Origin: CAXBNB01 sp040222275
GTDB lineage: Bacteria > Bacteroidota > Bacteroidia > Cytophagales > Cyclobacteriaceae
Length of the DNA: 64,000 nt
Assembly (NCBI GenBank): GCA_040222275.1
Contig: JAVKDJ010000099.1
Location: forward strand, 62,001 to 126,000
Direction: 5' to 3'
Shown: in pieces, positions 46,487 through 55,850 of the stretch
How the letters are laid out: each line of letters starts with the position of its first letter
Position numbering within the stretch: position 1 is the first letter of the stretch
Made by a program: the position numbers and the translations under genes
The notes under the pieces: generated by a model
Told to the model about the DNA's origin: nothing
The model's database searches: none
What the model saw: the letters and a program-made list of their open reading frames with translations, nothing else

Positions 46487-47710
46487 ATGACAAACATCAA
46501 TACAAATCCCATTGTAGAACAAACCTCCAGAAACTTTACAGATGAATTTGAATCCCCAGATTTTTATCATTTGGACGACCTGCTGACGGAAGAGCACAAA
46601 TTGATAAGGGAATCTATCAGAAGCTTTGTAAAAAAGGAAATAACCCCATTTATAGAAAATTGGGCCGAAAACAATCATTTCCCAACCGGGATAGTTAAAA
46701 AATTCGGTGAGGTGGGGGCTTTTGGCCCGACCATACCAGTGGAATATGGTGGCGGTGGATTGGATTATATCTCCTATGGGTTGATCATGCAGGAGATAGA
46801 AAGGGGGGATTCCGGGATGAGGTCCACTGCTTCTGTACAGGGCTCGCTCGTCATGTTTCCTATTTACAAATTTGGTTCGGAAGAGCAAAAAAGAAAATAC
46901 CTGCCCGGACTAGGTAGCGGAGAGCTTTTGGGGTGTTTTGGCCTGACCGAACCAGACCATGGTTCTAATCCCGGTGGAATGGTAACCAATTTTAAAGACC
47001 AGGGTGATCATTACCTCCTCAATGGGGCTAAAATGTGGATATCCAATGCGCCGCAGGCAGACCTGGCGGTGGTCTGGGCCAAAAACGAAGAAGGCAGGAT
47101 TCACGGACTAATAGTAGAAAGGGGTATGGTAGGATTTTCTACCCCCGAAACCCACAACAAATGGTCACTCAGGGCAAGCTCTACAGGCGAACTGGTATTT
47201 GACAATGTGAAAGTACCCAAGGAAAACCTGCTGCCCGGAAAAAATGGTCTTGGAGCCCCAATGAACTGTCTGGATTCTGCCAGGTTTGGTATTGCCTGGG
47301 GCACCATAGGTGCAGCTATGGACTGTTATGATTCTGCGAGGAGATATGCTGCCCAAAGGATACAATTTGACAAACCCATTGCTTCTTTTCAGCTCATACA
47401 AAAAAAACTTGCTGAAATGCTCACTGAGATCACAAAAGCCCAATTGCTCAATTGGAAACTGGGCAAAATGATGGATGAGGGAAAAGCAAGTACCGTTCAA
47501 ATATCCATGGCCAAAAGAAATGCGGTGGAAACCGCCCTCAATATAGCTCGTGAAGCGAGGCAAATACACGGGGCTATGGGCATTACGGGGGAATTTCCCA
47601 TGATGAGGCACATGATGAACCTGGAATCGGTGGTCACCTACGAAGGCACACATGACATTCATTTGCTCATTCTGGGTAATGAAATCACCGGAATTCCAGC
47701 CTTTAAATAA
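46487..47710 (+). CDS. Acyl-CoA dehydrogenase, glutaryl-CoA type
   Basis: This flavoprotein oxidises an acyl-CoA at the alpha-beta bond. Visible family motifs are GCFGLTEPDHGSNPGG, MWISNAPQADLAVVWA, RIQFDKPIASFQL and the C-terminal VVTYEGTHDIHLLILG, where the Glu is the catalytic base. The overall pattern resembles glutaryl-CoA dehydrogenases (lysine/tryptophan degradation). Length of 407 residues is normal. A TAAATTTG element at 46454-46461 may be its -7 box, although no good -33 was found. It stands alone. Confidence 0.9.
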   Translation: MTNINTNPIVEQTSRNFTDEFESPDFYHLDDLLTEEHKLIRESIRSFVKKEITPFIENWAENNHFPTGIVKKFGEVGAFGPTIPVEYGGGGLDYISYGLIMQEIERGDSGMRSTASVQGSLVMFPIYKFGSEEQKRKYLPGLGSGELLGCFGLTEPDHGSNPGGMVTNFKDQGDHYLLNGAKMWISNAPQADLAVVWAKNEEGRIHGLIVERGMVGFSTPETHNKWSLRASSTGELVFDNVKVPKENLLPGKNGLGAPMNCLDSARFGIAWGTIGAAMDCYDSARRYAAQRIQFDKPIASFQLIQKKLAEMLTEITKAQLLNWKLGKMMDEGKASTVQISMAKRNAVETALNIAREARQIHGAMGITGEFPMMRHMMNLESVVTYEGTHDIHLLILGNEITGIPAFK

Positions 47711-47860
47711 GGCTACTCCCCAATCCTGTAAGCTGCATGACATTTTTCCGGGGAAGTATCTCATCTTTTAGACCTGTGAGGTGTGTTGCACGTTTTTGAT
47801 GTTGTTGAAATGATTAAATTTGGGAACGACTTTTTTAAAAAATGATTAACTAATAGATAT

Positions 47861-48508
47861 ATGAAAACTTCCAAGTACTTTCTACTTGTATTTTCCATGG
47901 TGTTTTCACTGGCTTGTAACAGTACCACCCCACAGGAAAAGCCCTCGCCTCAGGACCTGTCCGGATACAGCAAAGCCTATTTTGCGAGTGGATGTTTCTG
48001 GTGTGTTGAGGCTATATTTCAAAGTGTCGAGGGAGTGGCTGAAGTTGTATCAGGGTACTCTGGCGGGGCAAAAAAGAACCCTACCTACCAACAGGTGAGC
48101 GCAGGAAAAACAAATCATGCCGAAGCGGTGGAAGTGTACTACGACCCAAAAGTGGTATCTTACGAAACCTTGTTGAAGGTTTTCTTTGGTTCTCATGACC
48201 CAACCACGCCCAACCAGCAGGGACCTGACAAAGGCCCACAATACCGTTCAATGATTTTCTACCAAAACGATTCGGAAGAGAAAATGGCCAAAGACTATAT
48301 CAAAACACTTGATGATTCGGGAATCTACGGGTCTATGTTGAAAATAGTGACCGAAGTGGTTCCTTTCAAGGTGTTTTACAAAGCCGAAGATTATCATCAG
48401 GACTATGAAGAACGAAATCCATACCAGCCTTATGTAATGGCGGTTTCCATACCCCGGCTAAATAAGTTTAAAGCGAAATATCCCGAATTGTTGAAAAAAG
48501 ACCACTAG
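47861..48508 (+). CDS. msrA: Peptide methionine sulfoxide reductase MsrA, lipoprotein form
   Basis: MsrA reduces methionine-S-sulfoxide. The 215-residue protein has a lipoprotein signal with lipobox LAC (C19), so it is anchored to the outer membrane or periplasmic face. The catalytic motif GCFWC is at residues 44-48 (C45). The rest (SGYSGGAKKNPTYQQV, YRSMIFYQN, QDYEERNPYQPY) is typical. A TAAATTTG element (47815-47822) lies upstream. No MsrB is adjacent. A membrane-anchored MsrA suggests repair of oxidised envelope proteins. Confidence 0.93.
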   Translation: MKTSKYFLLVFSMVFSLACNSTTPQEKPSPQDLSGYSKAYFASGCFWCVEAIFQSVEGVAEVVSGYSGGAKKNPTYQQVSAGKTNHAEAVEVYYDPKVVSYETLLKVFFGSHDPTTPNQQGPDKGPQYRSMIFYQNDSEEKMAKDYIKTLDDSGIYGSMLKIVTEVVPFKVFYKAEDYHQDYEERNPYQPYVMAVSIPRLNKFKAKYPELLKKDH

Positions 48509-48773
48509 CCAAACCTCTGCGGATTTTGATGTTTAAAGAAACTACAATGATTTTTTTGCTCATGTTGCAACGATGATGGTGCCATCATTGCCAAAATAAA
48601 GTACTTCCAAACAGTGATTTCATCACTAACTGGCGTTGTGCTGCCGAATTGCATCTGTCTGAAAACTCAAGGGCAGTTTTGTTTGGGTTCCTGGATATTT
48701 AGTTTTTTAAAAGAATAAATTTGTCGTCTTTACATTTTTATTAAATTAGTCCGACCAGCAACTAAACCTAAAT

Positions 48774-49616
48774 ATGCCCTTCAAGGAAAATTTCAAAGTA
48801 GTAGTAAGGTTTGCCCCACTCAGGCAGCAATTGTACCGGGTGATTTTCGGCATGGACACCCTGGCCGGCCGCATGTTCGACATCATCCTGCTTTGCATCA
48901 TTCTACTCAGCGTGATCCTAATCATGCTGGAGAGTGTAGCGGAAATAAGTGACCATTATGGTACAGAGTTGAGAATTGCAGAATGGGTATTGACCATCAT
49001 GTTCAGTATGGAATACATCGCCAGGATATTATCCGCCCCCAAACCCTTAAAATATGTTTTTAGTTTTATGGGTATTGTCGATTTTCTTTCCCTGGTTCCT
49101 ACCTATGTAGGATTGTTCTTTGACGGCACACACTCCCTTGCCATTATCAGGTCTATCCGTTTGATCAGGATATTTAGAATTTTGAAACTAACGCATTTTA
49201 TGGGAGGAGCCAATCAGTTGGGCAATGCCCTTTATCAAAGCCGCCACAAAATCATAGTTTTTCTGGGGACTATACTTTGCACAGTGGCCATCCTCGGCAC
49301 CTTGATGTATTTGATAGAAGGGTCTGAAAATGGATTTACGAGCATCCCAAGGAGTATATATTGGGCCATTGTCACCATCACCACGGTAGGCTATGGCGAC
49401 ATTGCACCACAGACCTGGTTTGGCCAGTTGGTTGCATCTATGTTGATGATCATTGGCTATGCCATTATCGCGGTACCCACCGGAATTGTGACCAGCGAGA
49501 TGGTGAAAGCCAATACCGGCGTTGAGGGTACAGAGAAAATAAAATGCCCGTCCTGTGCCATCAGCGACTTAAAGAAAACTGACAATTTTTGTAAAAATTG
49601 TGGTGTAGAGTTATAG
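48774..49616 (+). CDS. Voltage-gated-type potassium channel with C-terminal zinc ribbon
   Basis: The 280-residue protein is a six-helix ion channel. S1-S4 occupy about 35-150, with an arginine-rich S4 (IRSIRLIRIFRILKL). The pore contains the selectivity filter TTVGYGD at about residues 203-209. At the C-terminus four cysteines (C258, C261, C273, C276) form a probable zinc ribbon (CPSC and CKNC). This tail is unusual in such short channels. It may control assembly or gating; this is inference. It is preceded by 265 bases without a gene. Confidence 0.9.
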   Translation: MPFKENFKVVVRFAPLRQQLYRVIFGMDTLAGRMFDIILLCIILLSVILIMLESVAEISDHYGTELRIAEWVLTIMFSMEYIARILSAPKPLKYVFSFMGIVDFLSLVPTYVGLFFDGTHSLAIIRSIRLIRIFRILKLTHFMGGANQLGNALYQSRHKIIVFLGTILCTVAILGTLMYLIEGSENGFTSIPRSIYWAIVTITTVGYGDIAPQTWFGQLVASMLMIIGYAIIAVPTGIVTSEMVKANTGVEGTEKIKCPSCAISDLKKTDNFCKNCGVEL

Positions 49617-49655
49617 CACTTATACTTAGGTGCCTGGCCACAATTTTCGTTTCCC

Positions 49656-49958
49656 TTATGCATCCTGGATCAACCTGATCAATTCTACATTTTGTGAGTG
49701 GCTGGCGCTGTACGACATCACTAATGTACCTTTAATACCATTCTGGGCTTCAATGGCAAAAACCTCTACCTCATCACCGGGGTTCGTCATATTATCAAAC
49801 CTGTAGGATTTGATAATCTTCAGTTCATCGGGTTGAAAAGACGTTTTGGAGTACACTGCCTTTATACTTTCATCTTCCGCCCTGAAGGTATCAGTATAAC
49901 CTTCCTTCGTCAAACTGTCTATCGTTTCAGACAGTGTTTCAAATTGATTTGATTCCAT
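49656..49958 (-). CDS. Small conserved hypothetical protein
   Basis: The 100-residue cytoplasmic protein has no signal peptide or membrane segment. Its sequence is acidic, with TLSETIDSLTKEGYTD and a beta-rich second half ending IRLIQDA. I recall similar short proteins annotated as phosphoribosylpyrophosphate-synthetase-like in Bacteroidota, but it lacks the motifs of that enzyme, so no function is given. It is convergent with the potassium channel gene. Confidence 0.7.
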   Translation of the reverse strand: MESNQFETLSETIDSLTKEGYTDTFRAEDESIKAVYSKTSFQPDELKIIKSYRFDNMTNPGDEVEVFAIEAQNGIKGTLVMSYSASHSQNVELIRLIQDA

Positions 49959-50320
49959 TATTGTCTGTTTAAAATTTATATTTTCTGGTTGAAATATGCT
50001 AATCTTAAATTTACAAAAAAATAAGCGGAGTTCAGAACTTGAAGCCCAGGGATGATTGCCCAGGCCTGGACTTTCCTTGCTATTATCTCACTAACCATTC
50101 CAGCTCTACATCATGGTTTTCGCCAGGAATTGAGCGGTTTTATTCGATTGTGGTACCGGTTCATTTTCACTCAGTTCGCACCCATTTTTAAAAAACATGA
50201 CATCAATGTCTGCACGTGAACATTCGATATTTAAAGCGTTTTCAAGAAACGTTTTCTATACAATCATAAATATCTATATTTATCGCCCAATTGAATTAAC
50301 CAGCTAAAACCCCCAATACA
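49959..50320. other. Intergenic region with a possible coding relic
   Basis: No complete gene is present. On the minus strand 50106-50255 reads as a 49-residue open fragment (starting KTFLENALNIECSRADIDVM) after a TAG, with no start codon. Its composition looks like real protein, but no family was recognised. The rest may contain the promoters of the flanking genes. Confidence 0.4.
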
Positions 50321-51472
50321 ATGACTAAACTTCTGCCTATTTTCCTGGTGTTGTGCGTGATCTCCTGCAACCCCCCAAAAAAAGAATCAAGTGGGGCAAG
50401 TACACCTGAAAAAACAAAAATACCTTGCTATGCCTGGATGGGTGGCCCGGGAAAAGCAACCGATGAAGAAATAGAATCGAAGTTTGCAGACCTGAAGCAA
50501 AAAGGCATAGATGTGCTGATGTACAACGGTGGTCAAAACCCCGAAACGTACAGACGTGTTGGAAAAATCGCCAAAAAAGTGGGATTGGGTTTTCACACCT
50601 GGATTCCTACCATGGTCCAGCACCACAAGCCCGAAATCAAACCAGAGTGGTATGCCATAAACGGAAAGGGGGAATCTGCCTATGACAAGCCAGCTTATGT
50701 GTCGCACTATCATTTTATGTGCCCAAGCCGCCAGGGTGTTTATGATTTTCTCGCCAACATGTATGGTGCCATTGCCGAAGTGGAAGAAGTAGATGCCATC
50801 CACCTGGACTACATACGCTTTCCCGATGTGATCCTGGCCCGTGGGCTCTGGGACAAATACGGGCTGGTAATGGATCGTGAATACCCCGATTACGATTACT
50901 GCTATTGTGATAAATGTGTGGCAGACTTCAAAGCACAATCAGGCATTGATATCAAAGCTGTAGAAGATCCGTCAGCCGTAACGGAGTGGAAGCAGTTTCG
51001 CTACGACCTGATCACCGACATAGTCAATCGCCTGACAGAAGTGGTACATGCGAAAAATAAAAAGATCAATGCGGCCGTTTTTCCAGGCCCCAATTCAGTG
51101 GCTAAAAAACTGGTGAGGCAGGAATGGGACAAATGGAACCTGGATGCCTTTTTTCCTATGAACTACAATGATTTCTATCTGGAAGGCACAAAATGGATTG
51201 GAGATGTCACACGGGAATCCGTCACAACTTTGCAAAACAAAAAACCAGTGATCAGCGGACTTTTTATTTGCCCCAACCCTGATAAAAAAACAGAAGAACC
51301 AGACCCTGAAAATCATGGCTTACTACCTGATGAACTTGGGGAAGCCATCCGGGAATCTATGGAAAACGGGGCAGCAGGGATTTGCCTTTTTACACCCGGA
51401 AGAATGACCGAAGACCACTGGAAGGTTTTTGAAACAGCCATCCATAAGAACTATACCAGCAACCAGCAATAA
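50321..51472 (+). CDS. GHL10-like family lipoprotein (putative glycoside hydrolase)
   Basis: The 383-residue protein has a lipoprotein signal (FLVLCVISC, C16). The mature part resembles the GHL10/DUF187 TIM-barrel family: VDAIHLDYIRFPDV, a typical active-site region, and AFFPMNYNDFY. It probably acts on polysaccharide at the cell surface. The substrate is unknown and no CAZyme cluster is next to it. It is followed by the NlpE gene after 8 bases and may be cotranscribed with it. Confidence 0.82.
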   Translation: MTKLLPIFLVLCVISCNPPKKESSGASTPEKTKIPCYAWMGGPGKATDEEIESKFADLKQKGIDVLMYNGGQNPETYRRVGKIAKKVGLGFHTWIPTMVQHHKPEIKPEWYAINGKGESAYDKPAYVSHYHFMCPSRQGVYDFLANMYGAIAEVEEVDAIHLDYIRFPDVILARGLWDKYGLVMDREYPDYDYCYCDKCVADFKAQSGIDIKAVEDPSAVTEWKQFRYDLITDIVNRLTEVVHAKNKKINAAVFPGPNSVAKKLVRQEWDKWNLDAFFPMNYNDFYLEGTKWIGDVTRESVTTLQNKKPVISGLFICPNPDKKTEEPDPENHGLLPDELGEAIRESMENGAAGICLFTPGRMTEDHWKVFETAIHKNYTSNQQ

Positions 51473-51480
51473 TTAATATA

Positions 51481-51861
51481 ATGTTCAAACAAACGTTTCG
51501 TATGCTGATCACAGTATTTGCTTTAAGCGCCTGTGACCTGCAGCACTCTACTACCCCCACAGGAACATTCAGGGGGGTATTGCCCTGTGCCGACTGCCCG
51601 GGCATCAACTACAAGCTTACCCTTAACGAAGACATGAGCTATACTGAAAATGTCATGTACCTGGGCAAAAGTACTACAGCCAAAACCAGATCCGGGAAGT
51701 TTGAAGTCAAGAATGAAAACATCGTCTGGCTCAAAGACAAATCAAAAAAAGAGGGTATGAACCATTTCACTTTGGACAGTGGAGGACTAACCATGCTAGA
51801 TATAAATGGCAATCCCATCAGAAGTGGGTTTTCCGAGCAATACCACTTGATCAGGGAATAG
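51481..51861 (+). CDS. NlpE-like lipoprotein
   Basis: The 126-residue protein has a lipobox ending at C18 (FALSAC) and the NlpE N-terminal domain with GVLPCADCPGINYKLTL, including the C36xxC39 pair. NlpE senses envelope and copper stress in enterobacteria; in this phylum the role is unclear. It lies 8 bases after the GHL10-like gene. Confidence 0.85.
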   Translation: MFKQTFRMLITVFALSACDLQHSTTPTGTFRGVLPCADCPGINYKLTLNEDMSYTENVMYLGKSTTAKTRSGKFEVKNENIVWLKDKSKKEGMNHFTLDSGGLTMLDINGNPIRSGFSEQYHLIRE

Positions 51862-51906
51862 TAAATACAGGTGAAAATTTAACCTTGCGAAACCTATTAA
51901 AAAAAC

Positions 51907-52464
51907 ATGGAGAATCAGGTATTGGAAAAGAAGGACTATACCCAATCCGGGTTATCCCATGATGAATACGACAATTGTACTTTTGTTGAATGTGATCTTT
52001 CAAATACCAACCTATCAGGCATTACATTTTTGGAATCCCACTTCAAAGGATGTAACCTGAGTATGGCATTGGTCAGAAACACCTCCTTCAAAGAGGTGGC
52101 TTTTACCGATTGTAAACTGTTAGGGGTTAATTTTAGCGAATGCAATGATTTTCTATTGGCACTCAGTTTCTCAAATTGCCTGCTGAACCTGTCCTCTTTT
52201 TTTCAGCTGAAGTTGCCTTCAACAAATTTTCAAAACTGCAGCCTTCACGAAACTGATTTTATTGAAACAGATCTGAGCAAAGCAGTATTTGACAATTGCG
52301 ACATGTACCGGGCTGTATTCGAAAACTCCAATTTGGAAAAGGCCGATTTCCGGTCATCTTACAATTTTATTATCGACCCTGAAAGAAACAAACTTAAGAA
52401 AGCCCTGTTCTCTACTAGTGGAATTGCCGGGCTTCTTCAGGGATACGACATCATAATAGAATAA
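51907..52464 (+). CDS. Pentapeptide-repeat protein (Qnr/McbG-like)
   Basis: The 185-residue protein is built of pentapeptide repeats (A/C/S-D/N-L/F-x-x, for example TNLSG, CNLSM, TDLSK, ANLEK-type units), which form a right-handed beta-helix. The C-terminal segment DPERNKLKKALFSTSGIAGL resembles that of Qnr/McbG proteins, which protect DNA gyrase from toxins and quinolones. A protective role is possible but not demonstrable here. It is located between NlpE and an AraC regulator. Confidence 0.88.
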   Translation: MENQVLEKKDYTQSGLSHDEYDNCTFVECDLSNTNLSGITFLESHFKGCNLSMALVRNTSFKEVAFTDCKLLGVNFSECNDFLLALSFSNCLLNLSSFFQLKLPSTNFQNCSLHETDFIETDLSKAVFDNCDMYRAVFENSNLEKADFRSSYNFIIDPERNKLKKALFSTSGIAGLLQGYDIIIE

Positions 52465-52541
52465 TCCTATATTTGGCAGCTTCGAACTGTTGCTGGCCAA
52501 AACTCGTAGGAGTTAGCCCAACTGAACCGTATTGAGAACGA

Positions 52542-53408
52542 ATGATTATTGATCATAAGGTAATAGAATTGTTTGGAAAGATGCTTTTTGAAAAGGCAGT
52601 GATTGTGCCTCCCTTTAAAAAAGCAAACCCTATGCCCAATGAAGCCTGCTTCCTTTACGTCCTGGATGGAAAATACGACTCAATATCTGAGAAAGAACAA
52701 CTCAAACTTCACACCCACGAATCTGTGCTTATGAAATGTGGCAGCTATCTGTCTGAGATGTACACGACAGGCGATTCGCAAAAATATGAGGCTATTGCAG
52801 TGCATTTTTACCCTGACATACTCCAAAAAGTGTATGACCATGAAATCCCGGCTTTTTTAAAACCTCAAAATTCAGCCTCAAACATGTCAATGGGAAAAAT
52901 AAACAGCGACATACTTATACATAAATACATTGAGAGTATCCTGTTCTATTTTGACAACCAACAATTGGTCAATGAAGAAATACTCATCCTTAAATTGAAG
53001 GAAATCATCCTGCTACTCAACCAAACCAAAAACGCTCCCAACATCCGAAACGTTCTATCTAATTTGTTTAACCCGACAACCTATACTTTTAGGGAAATCG
53101 TTGAAGCACATGTATATTCCAATATTAGTACCAGCGAACTTGCCCACCTGACCAATCGAAGTTTGTCGTCCTTCAAGCGGGAATTTGAAAAAATATACAA
53201 CTCCTCACCGGCTGCCTACATAAAAGACAAAAAACTTGAGCGGGCAGCCCGGTACTTAAAATCTTCCGAACTACGTACATCCAATATCGCCTACGACTGT
53301 GGATTTTCTGATGCCGCACATTTCTCCAAATCTTTCAAAAAGAAATATGGGGTTTCGCCTTCTATATACCGGGTGAACCAGATTGACAAATCTATGGGCC
53401 AATTGTAA
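52542..53408 (+). CDS. AraC-family transcriptional regulator
   Basis: The 288-residue protein has an N-terminal ligand-binding region of cupin type and a C-terminal pair of helix-turn-helices (about 185-285). The typical motif DCGFSDAAHFSKSFKKKYGVSPSIYR is present in pieces. It probably controls neighbouring or distant genes; the SRPBCC and lipoprotein genes downstream on the same strand are candidates. No effector is evident. Confidence 0.9.
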   Translation: MIIDHKVIELFGKMLFEKAVIVPPFKKANPMPNEACFLYVLDGKYDSISEKEQLKLHTHESVLMKCGSYLSEMYTTGDSQKYEAIAVHFYPDILQKVYDHEIPAFLKPQNSASNMSMGKINSDILIHKYIESILFYFDNQQLVNEEILILKLKEIILLLNQTKNAPNIRNVLSNLFNPTTYTFREIVEAHVYSNISTSELAHLTNRSLSSFKREFEKIYNSSPAAYIKDKKLERAARYLKSSELRTSNIAYDCGFSDAAHFSKSFKKKYGVSPSIYRVNQIDKSMGQL

Positions 53409-53467
53409 AACACTTTCTTCGTATTACGGTTCAATTTTGCTCTTATGTAGTATCTAAACATAAGAAA

Positions 53468-53920
53468 ATGAAACAGTACGAAGAAAAAATCCAACTTGAA
53501 ATCAAAGTGGATCCTGCCTTGGCCTGGAAAACAATTGGGTCAGTTGGTGTTGGTGGGGTTGACAAATGGTTCTCATCGGTCATCAAAACATGCCAGGTAG
53601 ATGGGGACAAGCGCTTTTGTGAAATGGTAAATGGCACGAAACTCGAAGAACAGCTGCTTGAGATCAATCATGAGGACCGTGTTTTTCGTTTTGGCATTCC
53701 CACACAAGACATCCTTCCGGTGGAAAACCTGGTCGAAATGATGCAAGTAAGTGCAGGCCAAAATGGAAACTCCCTTGTTGAATGGTCGGCCAAATTTGAC
53801 TCAACGCCCGAAAACGCAGCAATAGCCCGTGAATCCCTTCGCCATCTTTGGACATCCGGACTTAAAGAAATGGAAAACTATCTACAAAGCAACAAAGGTC
53901 ATGTTACATCTTCTCAATAG
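53468..53920 (+). CDS. SRPBCC/polyketide-cyclase-like protein
   Basis: The 150-residue protein has a START/SRPBCC-like pattern: ALAWKTIGSVGV, WFSSVIKTCQVDG, RFCEMVNG, DRVFRFGIP, and a C-terminal helix (IARESLRHLWTSGLKEMEN). Such domains bind hydrophobic ligands. The downstream lipoprotein gene starts 19 bases before its stop. Function unknown. Confidence 0.75.
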   Translation: MKQYEEKIQLEIKVDPALAWKTIGSVGVGGVDKWFSSVIKTCQVDGDKRFCEMVNGTKLEEQLLEINHEDRVFRFGIPTQDILPVENLVEMMQVSAGQNGNSLVEWSAKFDSTPENAAIARESLRHLWTSGLKEMENYLQSNKGHVTSSQ

Positions 53921-54653
53921 GGGGCTATTGGTGATCCTGATTGCCACATCATGCTCTAATAGTGGTCAGATAGAAACAGTAAGTCCAACGATTGAAAACA
54001 ATACAAATATGGAAAAAGACAAAATATACGTAACCGCCTTAGTATATCTAAAAAAAGGCGAAGAACAACTTTTTAGTAAGTACAGGTCAAGGGCTGTAGC
54101 CATTCTCGAAAAACACAACGCCAGGCTGGAAAAAATTATACAACCCACAATGCTGGCCAAAGGGGACATGGCATTACCCTCGGAAATACATTTTGCAGTG
54201 TTCGATAATGAAGCCAGCCTCACTGCTCTCAACGATGACCCGGAATATCAGTACATCATCAACAATTACAGGATTCCTTCGGTAGATAGTTTGATTATCA
54301 TCCCATCAAAACTTTCCGGGTTTCAATTCACAAGGGAAGTCGGGGACAGTTCAAAAACCTATGGCATTGCTTTGCTCAACTACAACAACGACAAGGACGG
54401 GCGGTCTAAATTTGAAAATTACCATGACAGGGCATGCGCTATTATGCCCGAATTTGGCACTCATTTCGAGCGTTTTTTAATCCCAACTGGTATTAAGGGA
54501 AGCTTCCAACAGCCCGATGAAATCCATCGTTTCTACTTCGATTCCATGGAAGGGCTACAGCAAATGGGTACTGATCCACGGATGCTGAACCTTTTTCCTC
54601 TTAGGGACGAATCTTTAAGCCGGTTAAATTTTATTATCGGAAAGTCAATCTAA
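53901..54653 (+). CDS. DUF1330-like lipoprotein
   Basis: The 250-residue protein starts at the ATG 53901, giving MLHLLNRGLLVILIATSC, a lipoprotein signal with C18. The ORF from 53829 is an unlikely extension. It overlaps the SRPBCC gene by 20 bases. The mature part contains two DUF1330-like ferredoxin-fold halves (YVTALVYLKKGEEQLFSKYR and YGIALLNYNNDKDGRSKFENYH). These are dimeric alpha-beta barrels of unknown function; the duplication within one chain would give an intramolecular dimer. Confidence 0.75.
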   Translation: MLHLLNRGLLVILIATSCSNSGQIETVSPTIENNTNMEKDKIYVTALVYLKKGEEQLFSKYRSRAVAILEKHNARLEKIIQPTMLAKGDMALPSEIHFAVFDNEASLTALNDDPEYQYIINNYRIPSVDSLIIIPSKLSGFQFTREVGDSSKTYGIALLNYNNDKDGRSKFENYHDRACAIMPEFGTHFERFLIPTGIKGSFQQPDEIHRFYFDSMEGLQQMGTDPRMLNLFPLRDESLSRLNFIIGKSI

Positions 54654-54660
54654 AATACAT

Positions 54661-54692
54661 CAAGGATGGTTGGCTGTAGTCAACTATCCTTG
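54661..54692. terminator. Hairpin between convergent genes
   Basis: CAAGGATGGTTG (54661-54672) pairs with CAACTATCCTTG (54681-54692) with one mismatch and an eight-base loop, followed by TATAGTTCTT. It lies between the DUF1330-like gene and the desaturase gene. Confidence 0.6.
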
Positions 54693-54722
54693 TATAGTTC
54701 TTCATCAAGGAAATAGCACTAG

Positions 54723-55613
54723 TCAAACCGCAACAGCACTGGCACCTTCATACTCCTTTTTCTTCCTGGCCAGGCGCATCGAATCGGTCTTAAGGGATGG
54801 AAAAAAGATAGCCAAAACATAAACCCTGAAAATGTACCACATCATACACTTCTCTTTGAGTTCGGGCTTGATCAGGTGGTCGATCTTTTTATGGGCCGCC
54901 GGGGTTTCGCTCCAATGAAGGCCGGGTTGAATGTGATGTACCGTATGGTACCCATTATTGAACAAGAAGAAATTCAACGCCCAGCCAACAATATTTCTGG
55001 AGTGATTGTATTTAGACTCTTCATCGGCATGCACATGCTGGATGTAATTGAAGAGCAACACCACATTAAGGGAAACCTGCTGTGGGATAAAAACATAAAT
55101 CAAAGCCTTTTGCCAATCCAAAATAAAGGCCACTACAGTCCATGAAAGCAAACTAACAATCTGAAGGGTATAGTAAGTAAACTTTTCCCAATTTTTGCCA
55201 TACTGCTCCTTGTAGTAAGTAAATACTGCTTTTTGCTGAGCCATCCCACTTAAGGTGGGGTAAATCAACAACGTCCAGAGATTGTTCTTTTCAGATACCA
55301 TGTAGGTTTTCGTGTAATCAGGCTCCTTGTTATTGTGCCGGTGATGGTTCTTGTTGTGGGTAGGAATCCAGGCGAATGTAGGAAAACCGTAAAATACAGT
55401 GATCCAACAGCTGTGCAACTGGTTCAGGTATTTGTTTTTCCAAACGGGGAGATGGTTGTGGTTATGGGCTAAAACAGAATAGCAAATAGCGAAGTATATA
55501 TAGGGGATATAAAGCCACCATATAAATTCGTTGGAGTTCCATAAGAAAAAGAAGAGAGCCGTTGAAACGACCATCCATAGCAGCGTGCGAAGGTCCGCTT
55601 TATTTCGGAGCAT
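54723..55613 (-). CDS. Fatty-acid desaturase
   Basis: The 296-residue integral membrane protein has the three histidine boxes of acyl-lipid desaturases and hydroxylases: HNHNHLPVW, HNKNHHRHNN and HTVHHIQPGLHW. Several hydrophobic helices lie between them. It inserts a double bond or hydroxyl into membrane lipids using a diiron centre. The start MLRNKADLRTLL (55613) is preferred to 55682 because a TACATTTG element lies in the extra stretch. It is convergent with the DUF1330-like gene. Confidence 0.88.
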   Translation of the reverse strand: MLRNKADLRTLLWMVVSTALFFFLWNSNEFIWWLYIPYIYFAICYSVLAHNHNHLPVWKNKYLNQLHSCWITVFYGFPTFAWIPTHNKNHHRHNNKEPDYTKTYMVSEKNNLWTLLIYPTLSGMAQQKAVFTYYKEQYGKNWEKFTYYTLQIVSLLSWTVVAFILDWQKALIYVFIPQQVSLNVVLLFNYIQHVHADEESKYNHSRNIVGWALNFFLFNNGYHTVHHIQPGLHWSETPAAHKKIDHLIKPELKEKCMMWYIFRVYVLAIFFPSLKTDSMRLARKKKEYEGASAVAV

Positions 55614-55850
55614 AAGGTTAAGGTTGATTAGGTAAACCCCAAATGTAGGTAAATTTTGCAGCTTTACCCCCCCAAGTCCCATTTTATGACAGCTTTCACC
55701 CCGATTTCAAGCTTCAAAATTGTAACACCAGCTAAGTTTCCCCCGTTCAACTGAAAATTAATTACACATAACTATCTAAAAAACTTCACCATACCTGTAG
55801 TATCCGATCACCACTTTTTTTTCACATCGAATCAATTTAGTCACCTGTAA

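Noticed and set aside
48541..48773. Small palindromes upstream of the potassium channel
   Set aside because: GATGATGG/CCATCATT and GTGATTTCATCAC are short and lack T-runs; they could be chance.
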